Origin: Aphis gossypii
Taxonomy: Eukaryota > Arthropoda > Insecta > Hemiptera > Aphididae
Assembly (NCBI RefSeq): GCF_020184175.1
Contig: NC_065533.1
Coordinates: forward strand, 16,266,695-16,330,694
Reading direction: 5' to 3'
Length of the DNA stretch: 64,000 nucleotides
Positions 26,175-37,100 of the stretch are shown here, one piece after another. Made by a program: the position numbers and the translations under genes. The notes beneath the pieces are model-generated. The model was not told the origin of the DNA and made no database searches. It saw only the letters and a list, made by a program, of their open reading frames with translations. The first letter of the stretch is position 1; each line of letters starts with the position of its first letter.

Positions 26175-27984
26175 CGTAATACCTAACAGTTACCTACTAC
26201 TTACGAAATGCTTAGATAATATTGTTACCTTTAAATTACCTATGTAATAAATGGTATAATAAATTAGTTAATTCAACCAAATGTCGTGTTAGATACCTAC
26301 ACAAAATTGGTTCAACTTAATGCAAATTTGATACATTTAATTAATTAATTTAGTAGGATAAAACATAGTTGTGATCATTATTTATTACATTAATAAATTG
26401 TAGTTTACAACATCACGCTGTATTACAGTATAACAAATACTTTGTCATGTGGTTGAGGCTTATGGTATTTGAACAAAATATTAATTTTAATTAAGTTTAA
26501 AAAAGTGTATTAGAGCCTAGAGGCATTGCAATGTTGAAAATATTGTTACTTTTATTACAAATAGACAATAATTAATAACATACTATAAAAATTTATGTAA
26601 ATATAATATAAGTTAGTAGGTATGTTGTAAATTAAAATAGTTTGAACACAGTTGTTTCTTTTTTGTCTAAATTTTAATTATTCTATAATAACTGAAAATA
26701 AAATAGTTTTATGAGCTAAACATATATCATAATATATACAAAATTATCCACTGTAAATTTATCAAGTAAAACATTTAGATTTGAATTAATTCTTTTTAAA
26801 AGTTTAAGACATCTAAATTTAATAAAGTAAAAGATAAGACATAAATAAATAATTTTTTGCATTATAAAATTAGTTATTTAAATTATTTATTTGAAATACA
26901 ATTATTTAGACATTTCAGTAATAATTAAATTATTTAAATATTTTATCTGTATTTTATTTATAGCAAATATTTTAAATAATACTATTTATCTTTAAAAATA
27001 AACTATATTTTTAATTTTTAATGTGACATTTATAGTTTAATATTAGTTTTAATTTATTATAAGTGATTAAAAAAATATATATCATTTATATATATTTATA
27101 TAAAAATAACTGTATGTCTTTAAATGTATAGATAAAATATTCAAAAATAATTTGTAGTAACTAGCTAATAACTTGACTAGTACTACATTTAATAAGTACT
27201 TATGTAGGTATAATAATTAACTATCCGCCGGTTACCATCATTTTTGATTTATTCATATGAGCTCAATTTTCTCTAATTGCTCTTTTTTACTGAGGTCAAT
27301 CTGGATTTTAAATCTTCAAGCACATAGGTACTTAAGATATGAAAATGAACGTATAACTGATACCTATAAATCAAAAAATCAAAATAATTAGTTTTATTGA
27401 ATTCTTTAGTCCATAATAATGTATATATTTATAAATTTATAATCTATGAATTTTAAACCACCAAACTATACATTTTGAAATTAATATTTATTGTATACAT
27501 AAGTAATAAATCAAAATACTTTTTTAGTAGGAAAAGCTCTTAACAAGTATACTATATTAAAAATAAGAATATAAAATTAAGAGCGCCTTTGAGTCAGGAC
27601 ATTAGGCAACCTAAATAACAATAAAATATTGTTAACACGATTCAATAATAATGTTACAGAAATATATTTTAGTGTCTAAAATATTATTCAAAAAATGTTT
27701 TGGATTTTAAACGGAGTGACACAATGATGTGTTTTTTTTTTTTTTGGTATACGTGTACACCATAACTTGTCGAAATAATGCTTCAATTTAAAACTTCAGG
27801 CCATCCATTTTCGGTTCCAAATTAAATATCCTTGGTGCATATAAAGTGAAAGTAAGAAGTTTTCAGTAGTTTTCTATATTATTGTAACTCGAAAACGAAT
27901 CATCGTAAATACTCGAAATTTTTACCAAATGTTTATACACGGTTAAATTTTCAAGATATTCGGCTTTTTTGAATTATTTATTAT

Positions 27985-28588
27985 TAGGGCTGGGATATTG
28001 ATGCAAATGTATCTTTTAAATATAAAATGTGTTTTGGGTGATGCTGATTAAATTAAAGTAATTTGTATTTTGCATTTTTTTGCATTTTTGTCAAAATTAA
28101 CCTTAAATGCATTTTTAGGACATTTTCATAGTTATTAGAGAATTTTTCATAAAATGAATGAAAATTGTTGCGATTTACAAGATATTTTAAACAAACTACC
28201 AACGCGCGACGGTACGATTTATAAATTATATAGCACGACAATCGATTATCGTCGATAACAATTTTATCATAGCTAGGACTTTCTGCTTAAATTATTGCCA
28301 TTATATACCTATTGGCTAATATATTATGTACTAGCAAAAACATGTTAGGTATATTATTAAACTATTATTATTATTTTATAACGAATGATTAAGAAAACAA
28401 AAATACAACAAAACAAAGCAAGTAACAACTTACAATAACAAAATATAAATTACACAATTTTTTTTAAAAATTTTTTATTAAGCCATAATAAATATAAATG
28501 CATTTTTATATTGCATTTTTTAAGTCATTTTTTCATTGTTTTAAGGACATTTTTTGAGATTTTTCAGGGTATTAAAATCCCAGCCCTA
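27985..28588. mobile_element. 604-bp non-autonomous hAT element
   Basis: Left end TAGGGCTGGGATATTGATGC; the right end, inverted, reads TAGGGCTGGGATTTTAATAC. Flanks TTTATTAT (27977-27984) and TTTATAAT (28589-28596) agree at seven of eight positions. Ends and TTTTGCATTTTTTTGC-type subterminal repeats resemble those of the coding hAT at 30902-33299, its likely source of transposase or a close relative. Confidence 0.8.
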
Positions 28589-28805
28589 TTTATAATTATA
28601 GACAACTGAGATTTTCGATTTTTAAAAATATTTATAAAAAATGTTGGATGCCCAAAAACCTTGACAATTGAATACAAGGTTTCTTAAATGTTTTTATTAT
28701 TGTAGTTAAAAAAATCAAAAATCGTTAGTCACAATTTTTTTTATAAGCGTTTAAGTTAACATTTTTACGAATATTTGCAAGTAATTCTGAAGTTAGAGAC
28801 GAATT

Positions 28806-29305
28806 CTCCGGGCATGCTCAGCAAGCGCTGCATGCTTAAGAATACAAAAATAATTAGTATAAATTCAAAAATTATTTTGTCATCAATAATATATTATACG
28901 TAGGTATTTAAAAACATCATAATGTTTGACAAAAATTTCATCTAAACAGATGACACTATTATCTGTTATACTTGTCTGTGTTTATTTCGATCGTAACATT
29001 AATTATTAACAGAGCATGCGAAAGCTGTGGGTGTAAGCTATACAAAGATTGTTATTGGTGTGAAATATTGTTTATTCCGAGACTAGCTCTACCATCAGCC
29101 GTGGAACTAACCACCCAGGGCATGTCCAACGTGTTGGGCTTCGCCAATGGTTTATATAATTTACGTGTACAAGATTATGACAATTGCATTAATTTTTATT
29201 AATTTATAAATAAATACAAATTTCTGTACTGTTTATCATTTATAAATTAAATAGAACTATAAATTATAATGCATTATGATAAATGAGCATGCCCATACTC
29301 CGGAG
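28806..29305. mobile_element. 500-bp element with inverted GC-rich ends, unclassified
   Basis: Left end CTCCGGGCATGCTCA (28806-28820); the right end 29284-29305, inverted, reads CTCCGG-AGTATG-GGCATGCTCA, i.e. the same bases with a short insertion. It interrupts a family R copy. The interior includes an unusually GC-rich block at 29095-29150 and a 76-codon frame (28972-29202) with no recognisable domain. Confidence 0.55.
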
Positions 29306-30504
29306 TCAGCCACTGTCTTTAGTTGAAAATTCATAAAATTTTTAGTATTTATATCTACTGTTAAAAAATTTAACACAAAGTTCTCTATATGTTTTCCTTC
29401 GAATAACTATAAAGGAAACTTTTTTTCCTATAATGGCATAGGAAAAAATGTTATGCACGTCTAAATTTTAAGTTTTTACGAAATTGAGAAACAACTAACA
29501 ATAATGATTTATTCTCAAACAATTTTAAATATTTGTTATAATTCAAAAAGTATAAGTTCTAGATACTTGAAAATTTCACCAGTAATTAAGATTGGCATAG
29601 TCTTTACATTGTTTAATTTTCAAAATATTTAGTTTATTTTAAAGCTGTTCATAAACTTTGAAGTATTCTATGTTTTTAGTACATATTTGTTTTTTATAAA
29701 TGTCGATAAAATTGTTTTGGCCCAGTCAAAATACTTTAAAACTTAATGCAAACCTCCTTATAAGTTAGTATCAAGTTAGTCAATCAAAAATTATAAGAAT
29801 ACATATGCACAATTTTTTTATTAGCGTTTGAAGTTCAAATATTGACAAAATTCGTCAAAATCATGAATATTTTCAAATTATTTTGTATTTAAAAATTTGT
29901 ATACATAGCTAAGAATTGAAAATTTAAAACAAGATTTTCCATACATTTGGCTTATAATAATTATAAAAGAAGTTGAGAGTTGCCAGTTGGCCAATTAAAA
30001 CATTTTTATCTAAACTTTAAATGTTTACATAATTAAATACAGGGCCTAAAATTGTGTGCAGTACCAAATTTTGAAGTACCAAGTTTGAAATTGAAGCATT
30101 ATTTCGACTAGTTATGCTGTAAACAGACACAAAAACACACATCATTGTAAAATCAATACATTCATCACTCCGTTCAGAATCTAAAATATAAAAGAGTGTA
30201 CTTATTTTATTCAGTAGCCATTCAAAACATATTTATTCAATTTTATCAATTTTAGAGATAATAACACTTTAGTTTTAATAATAATACAAATATTGAATTT
30301 TATAAACTATAAATTAGAATCATATAAAAATTCAATATTATGGTATACACTTGTTAGATATTATTAATAGGTAGTTGTTATTTTTCAAGAAATAACATTA
30401 ATTAGGGTCATAAAATTTAGTAAAAAAATTTTAACTTAAGAAAAAACTAATATGAATTCAAAATTTATTTTCTAGTAATATTATTTAAATTGAATAAACT
30501 AGAT

Positions 30505-30867
30505 CAGGGGTCTCCAACCTACGGCCCGCCAAGCTAATTAATGTTTTGATTGTTTTGAAATATAAAACAAATTTGAATTATAAAATAAAAAATTATATAA
30601 ATAAACATACATTTTTTAAATAAATCTTATCTATTCTTATTTTTTTTTTTTCTGTTGGAATTGACGACTGGAAGGGGACTGCTTTCGCAATACTTCCTCC
30701 CGGCCGCTATCTATTCTTATTTATATCTCAATTTCATAACCTATCTATTCCTAGATAGACAACAATTTTTTTTTTTTTTTAGACAATATATTTCTAAAAA
30801 TTTTGGCCCGCGATGCCAAAGCGTATACCAAATTTGGCCCACCGTAAAAAAAGGTTGGAGACCCCTG
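30505..30867. mobile_element. 363-bp hAT-type MITE
   Basis: Inverted ends CAGGGGTCTCCAACCT / AGGTTGGAGACCCCTG with adjoining GGCCCGC / GGCCCACC blocks, flanked by the perfect 8-bp duplication AACTAGAT (30497-30504, 30868-30875). It carries a secondary insertion at 30640-30707 and ends 34 bp before the coding hAT. Confidence 0.9.
30640..30721 (-). mobile_element. Small retroposed insertion inside the hAT MITE
   Basis: A 14-bp direct repeat TATCTATTCTTATT (30628-30641 and 30708-30721) brackets about 66 bp that starts with a T run (poly-A on the minus strand) followed by a GC-rich body. Target duplication plus poly-A is the signature of LINE-mediated retroposition. The body contains GGAATTGACG and GGAAGGGG, and on the other strand GGAAGTATTGCGAAAGC. 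These recall neighbouring conserved pieces of 18S rRNA, but in mixed orientation, so the source is uncertain. Confidence 0.5.
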
Positions 30868-30901
30868 AACTAGATCAAAGGTAGGTATAATACCTTATAA
30901 T

Positions 30902-33299
30902 TAGGGCCCGGAACTTGATGCATTTGCATCTTTTTTTCTAATGCTCACATTTAATGCTCGTCTATACAAAAATTTGATTCATGAAGTATAGAATTTAATG
31001 GTAAAAATTTTATTTTGCATTTTTTGCATTTTTAGGGAATTTTATGCTTTACTGTCATTTTTTAGTATTTTTGGTGCATTTTATTCATTTCTGTACTTTT
31101 TTTTTATATATATTTGCATTTTTCTTGTTGAAAGTTACATTTTAATGTAACACATGCAGTTTCCATTAGCTTGTCGATTATCGACGTTCATTATCTTTTT
31201 TTTTTGTTGTTGTCTCGATTTACGATTATTTAATAAACTGTAGGCAGATACTATTTTAGGCCCGGGACACCCATGTACTTAATATCGGTAATATCGGTTA
31301 TCGCAATCGACATAAACCCGTGTTTGATAAAATTGCATGTCTTCGTTTTCAATTTAATTTGAGTTCGACTGCATTGTTAGTTCGATAGTGTCTACTGTAC
31401 GATTATAAAGTGCTAAGTGCTAAAGTGCTGTGTTGTGTAATTTTTATCAATTTTAAACGTAAATTAAAAATGCCTAAAATTAAATCATCAAATAGATCGC
31501 GTTTACTAGCATTTATTGATGAATTTGGTAAAGATATTTTTTCCACTGACGGGACGGTCTTGTTTTGTAAAATTTGTGAAGTCAAGGTTGCTGCAGACAG
31601 AAAATTTACTGTTGAACAACACGTGTCTCGCATTAAACATATTAATGGACTGAAAAAAAAATACAAATGAAGAACAAAATTCAAGAAAAATTCATACTTT
31701 GATTACTGACCCATCTAAAAAGTCATCTTTTTACTACGATTTATGCCATGCTTTAATATCTGCGAATATTCCTCTACAAAAATTACAAAATGATGCATTT
31801 AAACATTTTTTGGGAAAATACACAAATAGAATTATTCCTGATGAATCAACCCTAAGAAAAGGTTACGTCCATGAATGCTATGAAGTAACTATTCAAAAAA
31901 TTAGAACATATGTAGAGAATAAAAACATTTGGGTGTCTATTGACGAATCTACAGACGCAGAAGGGCGTTATGTTGCAAATGTTGTCATAGGGACATTGGA
32001 AACAAATCATCCAGGAAAACAATTTCTTATTTATACTGATGTTCTAAAAAAAGTTAACCATAGCACTATTTCTAAACTTTTTGATAGAGCACTTCATATT
32101 ATTTGGCCGAATGGAATAAAACATGACAACGTATTGATTTTTTTAAGTGACGCCGCACCATACATGGTGAAAGCGGGTAAATGTATTCAAGTATTTTATT
32201 CTAAAATGTTGCATATAACATGTGTGGCACATTCATTACATAGAGTAGCAGAGGAAATTAGGAAATATTTCCCTAAAGTTGATCAACTAATTTCGAATGG
32301 GAAAAAAATATTTTTAAAGGCGCCTTCAAGAGTAAATACTTTTAAAGAAATTGCGCCTACTATACCATTACCACCACAACCAGTACTTACTAGATGGGGA
32401 ACATGGCTAAATGCAGCGTTTTATTATTGCGAACATTTTGATATCATAAAAAATGTCGTAACAAAATTCGATAAAAACGACGCAGTATCAATTGAAAACG
32501 TGTTAGATTTACTATCCGATTCAGAGTTACAGTCAAATTTAATATACATAAAATCAAATTTCGGAACTTTACCAGATTCAATAGCTAAACTTGAGTCATC
32601 TAAAATTAGTTTAGCAGATTCTATAAAAATTATAGAAGCTGAAAAAATTAATATCCAACAAGCTCCAAATAATATTGGTCGTCAAATTCAAAATAAATTT
32701 AATGCAGTTTTCGAAAAAAATACGGGTTACAATACAATGCAAATAATTTCAAAGATATTAGACGGAGAAGATAATGATTTAAATGGTTTACCAGATTATA
32801 TGAATATCAACGATATCACGTATTTTAAATACGCCCATATCACATCTGTTGAGGTAGAGAGAAGTTTTTCGATCTATAAAACACTGCTATCGAATAATCG
32901 CCGTTCATTTTTGTTTGAAAATATTAAGAGACTTTGATTGTACAGTGTAACAAATTTGAAGGTAAAAACAAATCTATACACAATTATTATCTACGTAAAA
33001 ATGTTCACTTTTATTAAATTAAAATGTTTTTTTTTTTTGTTACAGAGTAGTTTAAAACAAGAAATTCGTCAAAAAAAGAAGTTTTACGAAAAGTAGTATT
33101 TTTTAATATATAGTTTTATTTAGTTAGAATAATAATATAATATAATAATTTTAATATTTTAATTTTTGTATCAAAACAATACTTACCTATTTATCAATGT
33201 TTACAGTAAAATATACATTTTTAATATCATTTTTTAACATTTTTATGTCATTTTATGCATTTTTTTATATATTTTTAGATCATCAAGTTCCGGGCCCTA
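30902..33299 (+). mobile_element. hAT transposon with near-complete transposase
   Basis: Left terminus TAGGGCCCGGAACTTGATG at 30902; the right terminus ending at 33299 is its inverse. The perfect 8-bp target duplication CTTATAAT lies at 30894-30901 and 33300-33307. Subterminal TTTTGCATTTTT motifs occur at both ends. One plus-strand transposase region (31470-32975) fills most of the 2398 bp. The clean ends and matching duplication suggest a fairly recent insertion, although the transposase reading frame has two breaks. Confidence 0.95.
31470..32975 (+). pseudogene. hAT-family transposase, two frame breaks
   Basis: Start ATG at 31470. Residues 1-66 carry a BED/CGGBP1-like zinc finger (CKIC ... 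QHVSRIKH). The frame then stops at 31670. Losing one A from the nine-A run at 31643-31651 would run it into the second frame, which continues to 32937. That frame has the hAT catalytic set: DESTDAEGR (first Asp), FLSDAAPYM (second Asp), the ITCVAH CxxH motif and TSVEVERSFS (Glu). The C-terminal block SNNRRSFLFENIKRL hits TGA at 32937; a second one-base shift there reopens IVQCNKFE up to a possible GTAAAA donor at 32962. Either both breaks are real and the copy is dead, or the homopolymer one is a sequencing error. Confidence 0.9.
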
Positions 33300-33306
33300 C
33301 TTATAA

Positions 33307-34117
33307 TCTAATATATAAATGTGAAAATGAAAACCTTTGAGTGATATGTTCTCGGAAACTACTGAACCGATCGTTTTGATTTTTTTTTTAAATTGAAAAG
33401 CTCATTGCGGAGAAGGTTCTTACGGACGAAAAATTTGAAAAAGTTATCAGGTTTGATAAATATGATAAATATTAAAACCATATCAACAAAAAAAAGAATT
33501 AGCGAAATAAGTCAATGTCCACAGTAAATTTCAAATTCACAGCAATAGACTAACATAACAAGTTATACTAAGTTTTATTGTTTTACCAACAGGCAACAAT
33601 ACAAAAACCACGAGATGGCACATTATTGTATTTTACCCACTGTAGTAAAAAAAAAAAATGATATAACTTTGAAACTTAAGTGTTAGAAATTATAAACTTC
33701 TTATACACATCTCGCGGCGTCCGCAATCCACCACGTGTGGATTGCCTACATGATAATATACTGCTCTCATTATCATAAGAGAGTCTCACGGCAACGGTAA
33801 GCAGAATGACTATAATATTATGACTTGAGTAACTCACTGACTGATAAACGTAGAGCCTGAACAATGATAGATCGATGCTTACAATTTTTCGTAAAATCGT
33901 ATCACAAATTTAGTGTGTAATAAGAAAGCATTTTACAAAATTCACATATTAAAGTGGTGCTTTCACAAGATTTTTGAGAATCAAAACAGTCAATGAAAAT
34001 GTCTAAGTTTTGAACACCGTTAAACCGAATAGTAAATAACAAATTAATCAAAATTCGAATCATATTATATAGAATTTGCATTTTTAACCGGGCAACGAAG
34101 TGCACGGGGTCAGCTAG
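33307..34117 (+). mobile_element. Helitron, non-autonomous, 811 bp
   Basis: 5' end TCTAATATATAAATGTGAAA after an A; the 3' end closes with GGGGTCAGCTAG before a T, fitting Helitron TC...CTRR ends and A|T insertion. The TTCTCGGAAACTACTGAACC block just inside the 5' end is typical of insect Helitrons (recalled). Its 3' region matches 15765-16466 and 49348-49560. No Rep/helicase gene. The first T is also the last base of the neighbouring hAT's target duplication. Confidence 0.75.
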
Positions 34118-34199
34118 TTATATATATAATATATGATTTGTACATAAAATGTGGTTTAATATAAAATATTTTGTAAAAAACATACAAATTAATTATCAA

Positions 34200-37100
34200 T
34201 TAATATATTCTGGTTAAATCTTCTACCAGTTTATTGACATCATCCAAAGTTAACTTTGTCTTTTCTGGAATTTTCATGAAATCGTGATCGTAGGATCCCT
34301 GAAATATAAAAATGTATAACATTAGTTCGATCAACACATCAATTATATTATAATGAAAAAATGTGAATCCTATAAATCTTATTGTTAAAAATAAATATGT
34401 ATTCTTAATTTTTTACTTTGAAATTTACATAGTTTCAATTTAGTAAACAATACACATATCTTTTGAAAAAAACAAATTTGAACATATTTAATTTAATAAA
34501 ATATTTGAAAATAAAAATGCATTAATTTGTCTAACTTCACTAGTAGAGACCACATTTCTAAATCTAACTATTTTATCTATATTATTAGCCATAAACTATA
34601 ATTATAAATAATATAAAAAAAAAACCAAATGTAATTACTAAACAACAGATAAACTAAAATAAAGTATTTTGATATTGAAGCACACATTGATCAGAGAAAA
34701 AATTAGAAGTTATATCAATTTTACTGTATGGTTTACATAAAAGTCTTAAATTTTAAATATTTTTTTGTTTTAAGAACATTATCTAGTGAATCGTAGATAA
34801 AATATACAGTATAATATATATATTGTATAAAATTATCTAAATACAATATAAACTTTCTAAAATAAAAGCTTGGATTACAATTATTATTGCATTTATGGTA
34901 TTCTGTGATTGGCTATGGCTGCAAACTATCATCAATTTTTGAAAAGTTTAAAAAATTAATGAATAGTTGTTGATAAATGCTCATACTAAGACAAAATATT
35001 GCTATAAAATAAAATTAATTAAAAATATAATTATTTTTTCAAGGAAATAACAATTATACTATGTGTATAAAGCACTAACTAATAACTTATATTATAATAC
35101 CTGAAGTGCATTAACAACTTCTAACTTATTATTTGTTGATAAATTTAAAAAGCTTTCAATCAAATCTCCATCCACAAATGATTGAGCAGGCTCATTCCTT
35201 AATTCAGTATGATAGCTTCGCCAAAGTCGATGTTTAATTTTTCCTACTCCTTTAACTACTGTTGCTAAACTTCCTTCTAAATCTGACAGAAAGTCATACA
35301 TTTTGGGAGTCAACTGTGTAACCAACCCTAATAAAATAATTTAAATATTATTATTAATAGATAAAAAAAAAAATCATGTTTATTTAAAATATTTTCACAT
35401 TACCTAGAGCTCCACTGCAAGTGCCATAAAGAATACCTCCTTGAAGTGATACATAAGTATCAGTGAAATGCTGCATTACTAATGATCCATGCCTGAACAC
35501 ATTTACTTGATCACCCAAGTGGAATTGACCAATTTCTTGCAGTTGATGTCGGTCTTCATCACTTGCCAATGTGCTAAATCAATAAAATAAGATATTAATT
35601 CAATTTTTTTAACAGTAAATTATTAAAATATGTAATAGAAACAATAAATCACCTGTCTTTATGTATAATAAATAAGTTTTTATCATTTTCTGCACCTAAG
35701 AATACATCATCGGCAATAATTTCTATGGCTGTTGACCATTTTGGATTGTAATCTCTAGCTGTCTACACAAAAAATGTTTATAATATCATATTATGATTAT
35801 TTTTTTATCATAAATTTGAACAACTTACTTCATCGAAACTGCCGTCCATAGTTTTGTATTGTAACAATGTTAATGATCTCATTAAATCACCGCAAATAAT
35901 AAAGTCTCCTTTAGTTTTCACAAATAGTGCTACAATATTATTGAAGTGACTGCACTCAAGTCTTAATTCTTTTTGAGCAGTCCATTCAAATAATCGAAGC
36001 TATGAAAAAAAAGAATAATTAGATAAATCAGTGAATTTACATAAAGCATTTAATCTAAATTTTACAGATAGTCGTTTGTTACTTATTAGTTATTATATAT
36101 TATCCAAAACCCTACAATCTACATATAAGAAATATGTCAATTGATAAAAAAATAACTAATATAATAATTAATCGATTACTAAGTTTGAAACATTAAATGC
36201 ATTTACTTATTTATAAATTTATTTACACAATAAAATTAGTGATTTTTTAAATATTATTCAATATTTATTATTACCTCTATTACTTAATTTAATTTAAAAA
36301 GTTTTTTTACTGCCCATAATCAAGACACGGAATTTTAGGTATTTGCATATTTTATTTGTATAAGTATTTTACTTTAAATGAATTATAATATCATTGAATT
36401 CCGTATACCTGATACGAGCTTATAGCTCAGTTGGTATATGTATCAGGTATTATTAATGTATTTTATTATAATTATTTAATTGAAATCGGTTTGGCTGAAT
36501 AAATAAATAAAATCTAATCAGCAGACTCTAATAGACAATACTTCTTTTCTATGAATATATGTAAATCAACATTACCCTATTTGAGTTCAATAAGAGAATT
36601 AGTCTATCAGCATAAGTTCAGTAAGTTGCAGCTACCGTATATCATAGAAAAACAATGTAGATTAGATTAGTATAAACATGATGAATTGATTGTTCTGTGT
36701 TTTGAAGGAAGTAAAATATGAAAACAGGAATATATTAGTATCATCTGTTCAATAGATAAAATTAAAATAAAAGAAATGTACAAGCCAGTCGATAAATACA
36801 ACATAAAAAAATCAGTAACCTAACCATCAATTTATACAATACATAAATTTTTAATTATTAATTTAAATTTGTTATTCAAATGTGTATAGCATATATTCAA
36901 AAATTAAAATATTTGTAAATAATAATAATATAGATTGATTTTACAATCAAAACATTTTTTGTGGTCAAATTTTGACTAATGTATAATAATAGTTAATAAA
37001 AAAACGTACCGTACAATTAACTGCAGCTAAAAGTTTTCCATTAAATTCAGCCATAGCATAACATGCACCTTTTACTTCTTTCTCACTTATTTGTGTAAGT

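Larger units (their letters stand above)
27700..30186 (-). repeat. Family R copies, broken by two insertions
   Basis: At 27700-27984 a minus-orientation family R right end (GATTTTAAACGGAGTGACAC, then a block matching the GAAATTGAAGCATTAT neighbourhood) begins. It is interrupted by the hAT MITE 27985-28588, resumes to about 28800, is interrupted again by the element 28806-29305, and resumes 29330-29990. A plus-orientation right end (TTCATCACTCCGTTCAGAAT) closes the region at 30085-30186. This looks like two overlapping or head-to-head copies. Confidence 0.6.
20956..30496. other. Intergenic region between SPTLC1 promoter and hAT cluster
   Basis: No cellular gene is recognised. The stretch is AT-rich and its structured parts are the family R copies, palindrome, long-inverted-repeat elements and MITEs listed separately. 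24010-25130 and 26180-27690 show only low-complexity AT-rich DNA. Confidence 0.6.

Noticed and set aside
29095..29202. Frame with VELTTQGMSNVLGFANGL in the 28806-29305 element
   Set aside because: No recognisable family and bounded by transposon-like ends; not called a gene.
36421..36440. A genuine tRNA gene
   Set aside because: Only the D-arm/A-box is tRNA-like; no anticodon arm, T-arm or B-box can be folded.
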